Positions 20,401-28,327 of a stretch of 64,000 nt of DNA are shown here, piece after piece (within the stretch, counting starts at the first letter, position 1; every line of letters starts with the position of its first letter). Source of the stretch: Streptomyces reniochalinae (GTDB lineage Bacteria; Actinomycetota; Actinomycetes; Streptomycetales; Streptomycetaceae). Below the pieces are notes generated by a model, which saw only the letters and a list, made by a program, of their open reading frames with translations, was not told the origin of the DNA and ran no database searches. Location: positions 186,001 through 250,000 of the forward strand of contig NZ_QOIM01000033.1 of the NCBI RefSeq assembly GCF_003323735.1, read 5' to 3'. The translations under genes and the position numbers were made by a program.

Positions 20401-20785
20401 GGCGCGTCGTGTAGGCGTACCACAGGCAGGACGCGGCGGCCAGCAGGGCGGCGGCGCTGAGCCCGAAGTCGCCCATGAACACGGCGACGGTCTGCGAGCC
20501 CCAGCCGAGGGCTGCTCCGATGGCGTAGCCGGCGCAGATGACGGCGAGCGCCAACTGCGGTGCCAGTCCTGTGGTGGCCCCGCCCGAGCCCCCTCCGCGC
20601 GGCTGGGGCGGGATGCCGTCGGTCCTGCCGGTGGCTTCGTTCACCCGAAGCCCGGTCCCCCTCGCCCGTGGCGGGATTCCGCGGGTCTGCGGTGGCACCG
20701 ACGTACCGCGTCCGGTGCCACCGGCGCGGGCATCGGGTGTGGTCCAGTACGGGTTGCGTCGCGGGGCCGCTTCGTTGGTCGTCAT
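17468..20785 (-). CDS. Membrane PAS-GGDEF-EAL c-di-GMP signalling protein with degenerate EAL domain
   Basis: About 1105 residues. After a Gly/Arg/Pro-rich N-terminus come eight to ten membrane helices (roughly residues 75-425), a PAS domain (about 432-545), a GGDEF domain and an EAL domain. GGDEF is intact at 637-641 with metal motif FIDLDGFKAVND, and an RSGD inhibitory-site motif sits exactly five residues before it, so diguanylate cyclase activity with product feedback is likely. The EAL domain is changed at key sites: EAL is EAR, DDFGTG is DGFGSG, and KID is RLD, so phosphodiesterase activity is doubtful. The frame opens at a GTG (20812), but the ATG at 20785, after GGGTGG, is preferred. 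It lies just upstream of the ilv leader. Confidence 0.9.
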   Translation of the reverse strand: MTTNEAAPRRNPYWTTPDARAGGTGRGTSVPPQTRGIPPRARGTGLRVNEATGRTDGIPPQPRGGGSGGATTGLAPQLALAVICAGYAIGAALGWGSQTVAVFMGDFGLSAAALLAAASCLWYAYTTRRDAERPDAAHLAPAQRARLRASRPAWALFGVSSLMAALGNGVWGWYELVLDQPVPRPSLADFCFLLFAPPAIVGLLVLAKRPVTRAGWVCLSLDAWLIGGSLLTLSWSLALAHTAYWQGDSVARAALNMAYPLLDIVLVSMVLALHFRRSSAHRSAINTAVGALALTVLCDALFTSPMLREHYASGQLLDAGWFAGSLLLAYAPWVGRSRGRSPAPPQPQPLATAREAEARATHPSRPLSGSLSALTPYLAAAVCTLGILYNSVDGREIDRVVLYTGCTVVLALVLRQGIMLLDNITLTRELAQKENHFRSLVQGSSDVIMITAATGSLRYVSPAAAGVYGRDAEDLVGAELSSLVHPEDLGQVLHELRRFLATSSDQESCTRIECRIRHGQGHWLNVESTVNRYQGGLIFNSRDVTERVRLQAQLQHNASHDALTDLPNRALFTERVRQAIGSRRGGDCGTAVLFIDLDGFKAVNDTVGHQAGDELLVQAARRLHESVRSGDTAARLGGDEFAVLIRGDGEPGAPPDAERELRIHDIADRLRITLSDPYRVEGTQVRVAASIGIAFAEPGITPSSLMRNADLAMYRAKQAGKARVELYAPQMQAEVVKRAELAARLRSALHDGEFALLHQPIVELASGKITAIAAEARWRSEAGILFTPAEFLRTEGASAREARGMGGERAAEVSRWLLEEAVAQAAARQRAGYGAPVTVRLPARRLTEPGMEPHGVGALLARHGLAAAPGPTGGTALGAPAANAGVPGAPGALILELSDSDPRIPLDELERRLSALRRLGVLISLDGFGSGASGGASISALRRLPIDILRLDRGLTDGIVESSRQRKITAGLLRIACDLGLTTVAEGVDLPEQATLLREMGCTHGQGAVFSGPLDEHRLRTALARGVYAVPESSRSGGAYGYGEEHPEGREPAVVVPGASPVRRGTSPGSVRPGPGRLTVRQQGTPEALVHPASRSDAETPVPPT

Positions 20786-21127
20786 CGTGCCACCCGCCAG
20801 GACGGGGGCCACTTGGTGGAGTCGGCACGGCCGTCACGCACCGTGTGCGGTGGTGCGGCGCAACGCGGGTTTTCTGGCTGACGGTTGCGGTGGCGTGGAA
20901 CGCCGTGTGTGCGTTCCCCCGTGCGGCAGTTCGTCCGTTGATCGTGCATTCGCCCGTCGCCCCCCTCGTGTCCGGGTTTCGCCCCCCGATCGGGACGATA
21001 CACCAGGTTCGTCACTCAGGGACATAGTCCCAATACTGACCGTAACCACAAGAGGGAAGTTCGGAACAGGGTGCAGTCGTACGGATCCGTAGAGTGGTCT
21101 CTCGCGGCCTCGGGGGGTTTACGCGAC
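20786..21127. other. Intergenic region upstream of the GGDEF-EAL gene
   Basis: This 342-base stretch contains no supported reading frame or RNA gene. It holds the promoter of the GGDEF-EAL gene, which I could not place with confidence, and the 3' flank of the hydroxyacid dehydrogenase gene. The section 20990-21070 is noticeably richer in A+T than its surroundings. Confidence 0.4.
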
Positions 21128-22105
21128 CTACGCCACGGCCACCGTGTTCGCCGGCTCCTCACCGGCCGCCCAGCGCCGCAACTGTGCACCGACGAGTCTT
21201 CTGGCGCGCGGGTGGAACGCGGAAGTGGGCCCTCCGACGTGCGGTGTGATCAGCACTCCGGGTGCTCGCCACAGGGGGTGATCCCTGGGCAGAGGTTCGG
21301 GTTCCGTCACGTCCAGCGCGGCCCGCAGCCGGCCCGGGACACCGTCCCCGGCCCCCGGCGCGGAGGCCGGGGTACCCGTCTCGGCCAGCAGCGCTCCGGT
21401 GTCGACGACGGCACCACGGGCCACGTTGACCAGCAGCGCCCCGTCCTTCATCCGGGACAGGAATCCGGCGTCCACCAGACCGCGGGTCTGCTCGGTGAGC
21501 GGAGTCGCCACTACCACGACGTCGGCGAGCGGCAACAGATCGTCGATCTCGCTCAGCGGCCGCACAGGGCCCAGTTCGGCGATGCGGGGCGAGCGGGCGA
21601 CCCGGTGGACGGCGGCGACCTCGAACGGCAGCAGCCGCTTCTCGATCGCCTCCCCCACGGCGCCGTAGCCGAGGATCAGTACCGTGCGGTCCGCGAGGGC
21701 GGGGTGGAAGTCGGTACGCCACTCGCCGCGGTCCTGGGCACGCACCGATCCGGGCAGGTCACGGAGGGAGGCGAGGGTGAGCGCCACGGCCAGTTCCGCG
21801 GTGCTCGCGTCGTGCACGCCGCGGGCGTTGCACACCCGTGTTCCGGTGGGGAGGCGTGGGATGGCGGGCGCGATGTGGTCGATGCCCGCGGTGAGGGTCT
21901 GGACGACCTTCAGGCCCGTCATCCTGGCGAGCGGCCGTACGGCGACCTCGGCACCGAGGTAATAGGGGACGACGTAGAAGGCGCAGTCAGCGGGGTCCGC
22001 CGGGAACTCCTCCTCTCCGTTCCAGTACCGGTACGTCAGGGAGTCGGGCAGCCCCTCGACACTCTCCGGCGGGAGCGAGAGCCATACCTCCGTCGCGTCA
22101 GCCAT
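21128..22105 (-). CDS. D-isomer-specific 2-hydroxyacid dehydrogenase
   Basis: A 325-residue NAD(P)-dependent dehydrogenase. The dinucleotide motif ILGYGAVGEAIEKRL lies in the middle. The catalytic Arg is in NVARGAVVDT, the Glu in DVTEPEPLP and the His in ITPHVGG, in the order expected of the family. It could act on phosphoglycerate-like, glyoxylate or hydroxypyruvate substrates; nothing in the sequence fixes which. An insertion rich in Gly/Pro/Ala (TGTPASAPGAGDG) before the DVTEPEP motif is unusual and probably a surface loop. It is divergent from the aldo-keto reductase gene, with 140 bases between. Confidence 0.88.
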   Translation of the reverse strand: MADATEVWLSLPPESVEGLPDSLTYRYWNGEEEFPADPADCAFYVVPYYLGAEVAVRPLARMTGLKVVQTLTAGIDHIAPAIPRLPTGTRVCNARGVHDASTAELAVALTLASLRDLPGSVRAQDRGEWRTDFHPALADRTVLILGYGAVGEAIEKRLLPFEVAAVHRVARSPRIAELGPVRPLSEIDDLLPLADVVVVATPLTEQTRGLVDAGFLSRMKDGALLVNVARGAVVDTGALLAETGTPASAPGAGDGVPGRLRAALDVTEPEPLPRDHPLWRAPGVLITPHVGGPTSAFHPRARRLVGAQLRRWAAGEEPANTVAVA

Positions 22106-22245
22106 GAGGAGAGACTAAGGGGCGGCCACCCCACAGGTCAGGGGCGCCTTCCCGCGACGCGTGGGGAGAGTGTGGCCGGGGCAAACGTGTGTGACACCCG
22201 GGAGCCCGCTAGTTTGGGGTCCGTCCCGGAGGGAGCAGGAAAGCG

Positions 22246-23241
22246 GTGGAGCGCAGGACGATCGGTGCGGCAGCACTCGGTGTGGGGGCCGTGGGACTGG
22301 GCTGTATGCCGATGAGCTGGGCCTACTCCTCCTCTGAGCAGCACGGCGTCACCTCGCTGCGCGCGGTGCACACGGCCCTGGACGCCGGCGTCTCGCTGCT
22401 GGACACCGCGGACATGTACGGCCCCTTCACCAACGAGCTGCTGCTCGGACGGGTGCTCAAGGAGCGCCGCGAGGAGGCGTTCGTCTCCACCAAGTGCGGA
22501 CTGCTCGTCGGCGACCAGCACATCGTCGCCAACGGCCGCCCCGGATACGTGCACCGGGCCTGCGACGCCTCCCTGCGCAGGCTCCAGACCGACACCATCG
22601 ACCTCTACCAACTCCACCGCGCCGACCCCGAGGTACCGATCGAGGAGACCTGGGGTGCGATGGCCGAGCTGGTGACGGCGGGGAAGGTGCGCGCGCTGGG
22701 CTTCTGCGCCGTCGGCGCCCGCGCGGACCGGCGCGCGGGCACCGGTATCCACGACGGGACCATACGGCAGCTCGAACGGGTCCAGCAGGTCTTCCCCGTC
22801 GGCGCCGTACAGGCCGAACTGTCCGTCTGGTCCAGGGAGGCCCTGGCCACCCTGCTGCCCTGGTGCGAGACCCGCGGCATCGGGTTCCTGGCCGCCATGC
22901 CGCTGGGCAACGGCTACCTGACGGGCGCCCTCACCACCGGCGGCGGCTTCGAACCCGACGACGTGCGCGCGCGGCACCCCCGCTTCACCGCCGACATGAT
23001 GGCCGCCAACCAGCCCATCGTCGCCGGGCTGCGCCGGGTGGCCCGCCGCCACGGCAGCGCGACACCAGGACAGATCGCGCTGGCCTGGGTACTGGCCCAG
23101 GGCCGGCACGTGGTGCCCGTCCCGGGGACCAAGAAGCCGCACTGGGTGACGGAGAACGCCTGCGCGTCGGCGCTGGAGCTGACCGAGCACGACCTCGCGG
23201 AGATCGGGGCCCTGCCCACGGCCCGGGGATCCTGGGACTGA
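22246..23241 (+). CDS. Aldo-keto reductase
   Basis: A 331-residue NADPH-dependent aldo-keto reductase barrel. The catalytic tetrad can be read: D53 (LLDTADMYG), Y58, K83 (FVSTKCG) and H124 (LYQLHRADP). The phosphate-binding C-terminal segment VPVPGTKKPHWVTENACA is typical of the AKR13-like group of Streptomyces reductases. The start is GTG with a GGAGGGAG-type ribosome binding site, and a TAGTTT -10 box lies at 22210-22215. Its substrate is unknown. Two more plus-strand genes follow: a sugar dehydrogenase and a DUF6191-like protein. Confidence 0.9.
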   Translation: MERRTIGAAALGVGAVGLGCMPMSWAYSSSEQHGVTSLRAVHTALDAGVSLLDTADMYGPFTNELLLGRVLKERREEAFVSTKCGLLVGDQHIVANGRPGYVHRACDASLRRLQTDTIDLYQLHRADPEVPIEETWGAMAELVTAGKVRALGFCAVGARADRRAGTGIHDGTIRQLERVQQVFPVGAVQAELSVWSREALATLLPWCETRGIGFLAAMPLGNGYLTGALTTGGGFEPDDVRARHPRFTADMMAANQPIVAGLRRVARRHGSATPGQIALAWVLAQGRHVVPVPGTKKPHWVTENACASALELTEHDLAEIGALPTARGSWD

Positions 23242-23387
23242 ACCAGGGGCCGCCCGGCCCGGCCGTGAGCCGGCGCCGCTTCCTCACCCGGGCCGGCGTC
23301 GGCCGCGACCGCGCGGGGTACTCCCCCGCGCCCGCTCCGTGTGGTCCCCTGGGAGCGTTCGGTGTCGAGGGGCCGAGGAGCCAGAGC

Positions 23388-24548
23388 GTGCGACGTGCGA
23401 CGGGTGTGGGTGTCGGTTTGGCCTGTGCGGTGGTGCTGGCCGCGGGGTGTTCGGGCGGGGGCGGCGGCTCGGGCGCCGAGCCCTCCCAGGAAGGGCGGTC
23501 GGCGTCGGGCAGCACCCCCTCGTCCCAGGCGGCCCCGGCGAAGGGGTCTGTGAAGGTCGCCGAGACGGTGACGACCGGGCTCGAATCGCCCTGGGGGCTG
23601 GCGCCGCTGTCCGACGGGGACCTGCTGGTCTCGCTGCGGGACACCGGGAAGATCCTGCGTGTCGATGCGGACAGCGGCGAGAAGACCGAGCTGGGCACCG
23701 TGCCCGGGGTCGAACCCGGCGGCGAGGGCGGGCTGCTGGGGATCGCGGTGCCGCCCGACGGCGAGCAGGCCGGCAGCTGGGTGTACGCCTACTTCACCTC
23801 CGCGTCCGACAACCGCATCGTGCGCATGGTCTACGACGACAAGAAGGAGCCCGGCGACCAGTTGGGCGCGCCCGACGTGATTCTCAAGGGCATTCCCAAG
23901 GGCCGGCTGCACAACGGGGGCCGGATCGCCTTCGGGCCCGACAAGATGCTCTACGCCGGGACGGGCGAGTCCGGCGACGGTCGGCTCGCGCAGGACAAGG
24001 ACTCGCTCGGCGGCAAGATCCTGCGCATGACCCCCGAGGGCGAGCCCCCAGGACACGGCAACCCCGCCACCGACTCCGTGGTCTACAGCCGGGGCCACCG
24101 CAACGTGCAGGGCCTGGCGTGGGACGCCGACAACCGGCTGTGGGCCTCGGAGTTCGGCCAGGACACCTGGGACGAGCTCAACCACATCGAGCCGGGCAAG
24201 AACTACGGCTGGCCCGACGCCGAGGGCAGGAGCGAGAAGAAGCGCTACCGGAACCCGGTGGAGCAGTGGCGCACCGCCGAGGCCTCCCCCAGTGGCGTCG
24301 CGGTGGCCAGGGGTTCGGTGTGGATGGCGGGGCTGCGCGGCGAGCGGCTGTGGCGCATCCCTCTCAAGGGCGGGGAACCCGTGGCCAAGCCGCAGTCGTT
24401 CCTGAAGGGCAAGTACGGCCGCCTCCGCACGGTCGTCGCCGACCCCGGCACCGGTGGCGGCGGGCTCTGGCTGGTCACGAGCGAGACGGACGGACGTGGC
24501 TCCCCGGAGAAGGGGGACGACCGTATTCTCCGGCTCGAGGTGCGCTGA
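23388..24548 (+). CDS. Lipoprotein PQQ-type glucose/sorbosone dehydrogenase family protein
   Basis: A 386-residue lipoprotein. Start GTG at 23388 follows GAGGAG by 8 bases. Residues 1-20 are a signal peptide with lipobox LAAGC, lipidated at C21; a Gly/Ser/Pro linker follows. From about residue 60 the six-bladed glucose/sorbosone dehydrogenase propeller is evident: LESPWGLAPLSDGDLLVSLR, GGEGGLLGIAVPP, GRLHNGGRIAFGPDKMLYAGTG, YSRGHRNVQGLAWD and EFGQDTWDELNHI. Such proteins oxidise sugars outside the cell with PQQ, though many have unproven activity. An alternative in-frame GTG at 23265 would add a Tat-like SRRRFLT motif but has no ribosome binding site or following hydrophobic stretch. Confidence 0.9.
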   Translation: MRRATGVGVGLACAVVLAAGCSGGGGGSGAEPSQEGRSASGSTPSSQAAPAKGSVKVAETVTTGLESPWGLAPLSDGDLLVSLRDTGKILRVDADSGEKTELGTVPGVEPGGEGGLLGIAVPPDGEQAGSWVYAYFTSASDNRIVRMVYDDKKEPGDQLGAPDVILKGIPKGRLHNGGRIAFGPDKMLYAGTGESGDGRLAQDKDSLGGKILRMTPEGEPPGHGNPATDSVVYSRGHRNVQGLAWDADNRLWASEFGQDTWDELNHIEPGKNYGWPDAEGRSEKKRYRNPVEQWRTAEASPSGVAVARGSVWMAGLRGERLWRIPLKGGEPVAKPQSFLKGKYGRLRTVVADPGTGGGGLWLVTSETDGRGSPEKGDDRILRLEVR

Positions 24549-24565
24549 GAGGACCGGGTGGTCTG

Positions 24566-24868
24566 GTGTTCAATCTGCTGGAGCAGTTGTTCGCACCGCA
24601 TCGCAAGCACACCGACGACGAGAGGCAGCGCCTTGAGCACACCCGCGTGCAGGCGGGCAGCACCGATCCGGGGGCGGGGCCGATAGACCTCTCCTCGGGG
24701 CACGTCCTCATCCGCCCGCCCGCGCCGCGCGCCGGAGCCGAGCCGCCCGCGCCGCGCGCCACCCGCGCCGACGGACCAGCGGGCCCTCTCAGCGAACCGA
24801 CGGACCGTCCCTGCCGGTCAGCGGACCGCCCCGGGCACGGCGCCACCCCGCGGGGTGGCCAGGCGTAG
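24566..24868 (+). CDS. Small DUF6191-like protein
   Basis: A 100-residue protein starting at GTG with FNLLEQLFAPHRKHTDDER and continuing to GPIDLSSGHVLIRPP. This N-terminal half matches a short Streptomyces family I recall as DUF6191 (function unknown). The C-terminal 50 residues are Pro/Ala/Gly/Arg-rich and probably disordered. It begins 17 bases after the sugar dehydrogenase stop and may be cotranscribed. Its last 51 bases overlap the 3' end of the convergent LuxR-type gene, so the tail may be a recent read-through extension. Confidence 0.7.
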   Translation: MFNLLEQLFAPHRKHTDDERQRLEHTRVQAGSTDPGAGPIDLSSGHVLIRPPAPRAGAEPPAPRATRADGPAGPLSEPTDRPCRSADRPGHGATPRGGQA

Positions 24869-27800
24869 CCGGAAGGCCATGGCCGCCGCCTCGCCCCGCG
24901 TGGCGACGCCGAGCTTGGCGAGGATGTGGGAGACGTGCACGCTCGCCGTCTTCGGCGCGATGTGCAGCCGCTCGGCTATCTGCCGGTTGCTCAGCCCCTC
25001 GGTGACGAGATCCAGCACACCCTGCTCGCGGCGGGTCAGTCCGAACGACTCGGCCGGGGCACAGGCGGCGGGCACGGCCCGCCGGGTATGTGCGGTGTCT
25101 GCGGACGGATCGTCGTCCAGGGCGATCCGGGCGCGCAGCGCCAGCTGTTCGGCCTCGGCGCGCAGCGGCGCCGCCCCCAGCCGCAGCGCCTCGGCGCCCG
25201 CCGCCCGCAGCAGTTCGTCAGGGGAGCGGCCCGTGCCGGGTCCTGGCCCTGCCGGGGAGCGCCGCGCCGCGTCGGTCTCCAGCAGGGACTCCGCCCAGCG
25301 GAGGCGGGCCAGAGCGAGGGGGTGGGGGCGGCCGAGGGTTTCGAGGGCGAGGACGGCGGCCTCCCAGCGGTGCGGGTCGTTGGCTCCGGCGGCCCGTGCG
25401 AGCTCGGCCTCCAGGAGCAGGGCGTGCCCCTCCCACACGGGTGCGGGCCGCGGCAGCTTGCGGGCGGCGCGCCGCAGTCCGTCCAGGACGGGGCCGCGCT
25501 CGTGGTCGGTGCCGGGGAGGCCGCGGGTATCGGCCTCGTGCGTGGCGGCGGCCGTCAGCAGGGCCCATGCCTGCGGGTGACTTCCGGGGCGGAAGCCCTC
25601 CTTCAGCGCGCGGGCCAGCTCGGCGCGGGCCTCGGGGAGGTCGCCGCGGCGAGCGGCGAGGACCATGGTGAAGTGCCGGAGCGCGACGGCTTTCTGCGGT
25701 TCCACGACGGGGGAGCTGCCGAGCGCGGCCACCACTTCGTCGACGGCGGCCTCCAGCCCCGGCTGGTGTCCGCGGTCGTGGGACAGGTGGGCCCGCAGGA
25801 GCGCGACCCAGGCGCGGACGTCGGCGGCGCGCGCCGCGCGTCTGGCCTCGTCCAGGAGCGCGGCCGCCTCGTCCCACTCCCCCGTCGACAGGAGGGCTTC
25901 GGCGTGGGAGGCGAGGGCGCCCGCGTAGGAGTTGGGGCGGTTGCGTTCGCGGGCGACGCGGGCCGCGCGGGCGGCCTCGGCCGCCGCCTGTTCCCAGCGC
26001 CCCGCCAGCTCCAGTTCGACGGCGATGTTGGTGGCGGCGCAGATCTCCACGCCGGTGATGCCGGCCTCCTCCGCCTCGTCCCGCGCGCGGGCCATCTCGG
26101 TGAGGCCCGCTTCGAGGTCGCCCGACTGGGCGAGGAGGGTGCCGAGGGTGACGCGGGCGTCGAGTTCGATGACGGTGGCGCCGACGACCCGGGCCAGTTC
26201 GACGGCGCGTACGGCGGTGGCCAGCGCCTCGCGCCCCGGGCGGTGCACCAAGCCCCAGCCGGCCGCGCTGGAGAGCACCTTGGCGTGCACGGCGGAGGGC
26301 GGAAGTCCGCGGACCAGCTCCTGGGCCGTGGCGATCTGTGCCCAGCCGTCGCCCGTGCCCGCCTCTTCGACCAGCAGGCCCAGTTTGAGCTGGAACCAGG
26401 CGCAGGTGAGCGGGTCCCGTGCCTCGTCGAGCCGGGCGAGCGCGCGGCGGGTGAGCGCCTTGGCCCTGGTCACGTCGCCGCTGGTGCGGGCGGCGACGAC
26501 GGCTTCGGCCAGTACCTCCACGAAGCGCGGCGGGCGAGCTCCAGCGGCCGGTCCCGGTGGATCGCCGGTGGGGAAGGCGCGCGGCAGCGTGAGGGCGGGG
26601 AGGTCTTCCTTGGCCTCCTCGGGTACGTCGTCCCACAGCTCGATGACGCGTTCGAGAAGGTGGTGTTCCTCGGCGTGGGCGTGCCGGCTGCGGGCCTCGA
26701 CGGAGGCGGAGAGCGCGGCGGGGAGCGCCTTGGCCGCGTCCCGGCCACGGTGCCAGTAGTGCGCGAGACGGGCCAGCCGTTCCTCGGCCCGGACCAGTGA
26801 CGGATCGGCCTCCAGCGCCTCGGCGTAGCGGCGGCTGACACGGGCGAGTTCGCCGGGGAGCAGGTCCTCACGGACGGCCTCGCGCAGCAGGGCGTGCCGG
26901 AAGTGGTATCCGGATCCGTCGGCCGTGGCGCGCAGCACGTTGCCGCCCACGGCGGCGCGCAGGGCTTCCAGCAGCGCGTCCTCGCCGAGCCCTGCGACGG
27001 CCGCCAGCAGCGCGTGTTCGACGGCGGAGCCACCGCCGGCGGCCAGGCGCACCACGCGCTGGGCCGCTTCGGGCAGCGCCTCGACGCGGACGAGCAGCAG
27101 GTCCCGCAGGGAGTCGCTGATGGAGCAGGTCGCGCAGGTGGCCGTCAGTTCCTCGACGAAGAAGGGGATGCCCTCGGAGCGGCGGAACACCTCGTCGGCC
27201 AGCTCGCTGTCGGGCTCGGTGCCGTTGATGCCGGTGATCTGGGCCCCGACCTCGGCGCGGGTGAGGCGGGGCAGGCCGAGGTGGAGGACGGTGCGCAGCC
27301 GGTCCTGTTCGGCGAGGAAGGGGCGCAACGGGTGGCGGCGGTGGATGTCGTCGCTGCGGTAGGTGGCCAGCAGGACGAGCCGGCAGGCGCGGAGGGAGCG
27401 GAAGAGGTAGCCGACCAGTTCCCTGGTGGAGCGGTCGGCCCACTGGAGGTCTTCGAGGGCGACGACGAGCGTGCGGTCGGCGGCGAGCCGCTCCAGCAGT
27501 TGGGCGGTGGCCTCGAACAGCCGGGCGCGGCCGCCGTCGGCTCCGTCGGCGAGGTCGGCGTACTCCTCGCGCTGCGCGGCGGGCGCGGGGACCGCCAGGT
27601 CGGGCAGCAGCCGGGCGAGTTCGGCCTCGCGGCCCTCGGCGGCGGCCGTGAGACGGGCCGGGTCGACGGCGCGGCGCAGGCCGCGAAGCGCCGTGGTGAA
27701 CGGGGCGAACGGGAGGCCGTCGGCGCCCAGTTCGAGGCAGCCGCCGAGCGTGGTGATGCCGCCGAGGGCGCGCGCCCGCTCCAGGAACTCCTCCAGCAGC

Positions 27801-27955
27801 CGGGTCTTGCCCACGCCCGCCTCGCCGCCGAGCAGCAGCGCCTGCGGGGTGCCCGCCTCGGCACGGGCGAGCGCCTCGGTGAGCGCGGCCAACTCGTCGG
27901 CGCGGCCGACGAAAACGGGGCTGACGGCGGTGGTGAGCGGCACGGTGTTCAGCAT
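24818..27955 (-). CDS. Large LuxR-family regulator with AAA ATPase domain (LAL type)
   Basis: A 1045-residue regulator of the LAL type. The N-terminus has an ATPase module with Walker A GGEAGVGKT (43-51) and Walker B LVVALEDLQWADRS. A long helical, Ala/Glu-rich TPR-like middle (about 400-950) follows, then a C-terminal LuxR helix-turn-helix: LTRREQGVLDLVTEGLSN, RQIAERLHIAPKTASVHV, SHILAKLGVATRGEAA. A CATCS cysteine cluster near residue 275 is unusual. The frame extends upstream to 28264, but the ATG at 27955 is next to the expected VFVGRADEL block. Its targets are unknown; the adjacent small gene and MMPL exporter on the same strand are possibilities. Confidence 0.88.
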   Translation of the reverse strand: MLNTVPLTTAVSPVFVGRADELAALTEALARAEAGTPQALLLGGEAGVGKTRLLEEFLERARALGGITTLGGCLELGADGLPFAPFTTALRGLRRAVDPARLTAAAEGREAELARLLPDLAVPAPAAQREEYADLADGADGGRARLFEATAQLLERLAADRTLVVALEDLQWADRSTRELVGYLFRSLRACRLVLLATYRSDDIHRRHPLRPFLAEQDRLRTVLHLGLPRLTRAEVGAQITGINGTEPDSELADEVFRRSEGIPFFVEELTATCATCSISDSLRDLLLVRVEALPEAAQRVVRLAAGGGSAVEHALLAAVAGLGEDALLEALRAAVGGNVLRATADGSGYHFRHALLREAVREDLLPGELARVSRRYAEALEADPSLVRAEERLARLAHYWHRGRDAAKALPAALSASVEARSRHAHAEEHHLLERVIELWDDVPEEAKEDLPALTLPRAFPTGDPPGPAAGARPPRFVEVLAEAVVAARTSGDVTRAKALTRRALARLDEARDPLTCAWFQLKLGLLVEEAGTGDGWAQIATAQELVRGLPPSAVHAKVLSSAAGWGLVHRPGREALATAVRAVELARVVGATVIELDARVTLGTLLAQSGDLEAGLTEMARARDEAEEAGITGVEICAATNIAVELELAGRWEQAAAEAARAARVARERNRPNSYAGALASHAEALLSTGEWDEAAALLDEARRAARAADVRAWVALLRAHLSHDRGHQPGLEAAVDEVVAALGSSPVVEPQKAVALRHFTMVLAARRGDLPEARAELARALKEGFRPGSHPQAWALLTAAATHEADTRGLPGTDHERGPVLDGLRRAARKLPRPAPVWEGHALLLEAELARAAGANDPHRWEAAVLALETLGRPHPLALARLRWAESLLETDAARRSPAGPGPGTGRSPDELLRAAGAEALRLGAAPLRAEAEQLALRARIALDDDPSADTAHTRRAVPAACAPAESFGLTRREQGVLDLVTEGLSNRQIAERLHIAPKTASVHVSHILAKLGVATRGEAAAMAFRLRLATPRGGAVPGAVR

Positions 27956-28016
27956 GGCATCCCCCACCGTCACCGGGCACCCGCACCGACCGGAAAGCGG
28001 GAGCGCCCGCGGTCCC

Positions 28017-28208
28017 TCACGCTGCCCTGACCCAGGCGGTTCCCTCGTCGTGGCGCCCTCGTCGCCCGCGGCCGAGCCAGGCGCGCACGCCGTGCCCGGG
28101 TTCCCGGCGGGCGTCCCGGGCCCGGCGTACGAGCCGCTCGTGGTCGGCCTCCCGGCGCAGGTCGTCCATGCGCAGGTGGTGGGTGGTGTGGTTGAGGTCG
28201 TACAGCAT
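28017..28208 (-). CDS. Small charged protein, 63 residues
   Basis: A 63-residue protein, MLYDLNHTTHHLRMDDL followed by an Arg/Glu/His-rich helical stretch (READHERLVRRARDARR). Small actinomycete proteins with this REAxxERLVRxAR helix pattern, of unknown function, are common. There is a purine-rich GGGGGCCGAGGG stretch before the ATG. It lies 61 bases upstream of the LuxR-type gene on the same strand and could be cotranscribed with it. The gap to the MMPL gene (28209-28327) has no other feature. Confidence 0.6.
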   Translation of the reverse strand: MLYDLNHTTHHLRMDDLRREADHERLVRRARDARREPGHGVRAWLGRGRRGRHDEGTAWVRAA

Positions 28209-28327
28209 GGCCCTCGGCCCCCTTGCAGGAGTGTGCGGTGTCCCTGCGGACCTGACACCTCCACACTCCTGCCTGCGGGGGACCCGCCACATCGGGCAAC
28301 TGCCCCGTCTTGCGCGACCCGGGGGCC

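Noticed and set aside
20900..21000. A short frame with a GSSSVDRAF-like translation, often seen over tRNA-Ser genes, in the gap upstream of the GGDEF-EAL gene
   Set aside because: No tRNA cloverleaf, anticodon loop or T-arm could be fitted on either strand.
20980..21070. Possible BldD site upstream of the GGDEF-EAL gene
   Set aside because: The best match to the BldD consensus, on the minus strand, had at least three mismatches at conserved positions.
23265..23387. A GTG followed by SRRRFLT, resembling a Tat signal, ahead of the sugar dehydrogenase
   Set aside because: It is in frame, but there is no ribosome binding site and no hydrophobic segment after the Arg motif; the downstream start with GAGGAG and a proper lipobox explains the gene.
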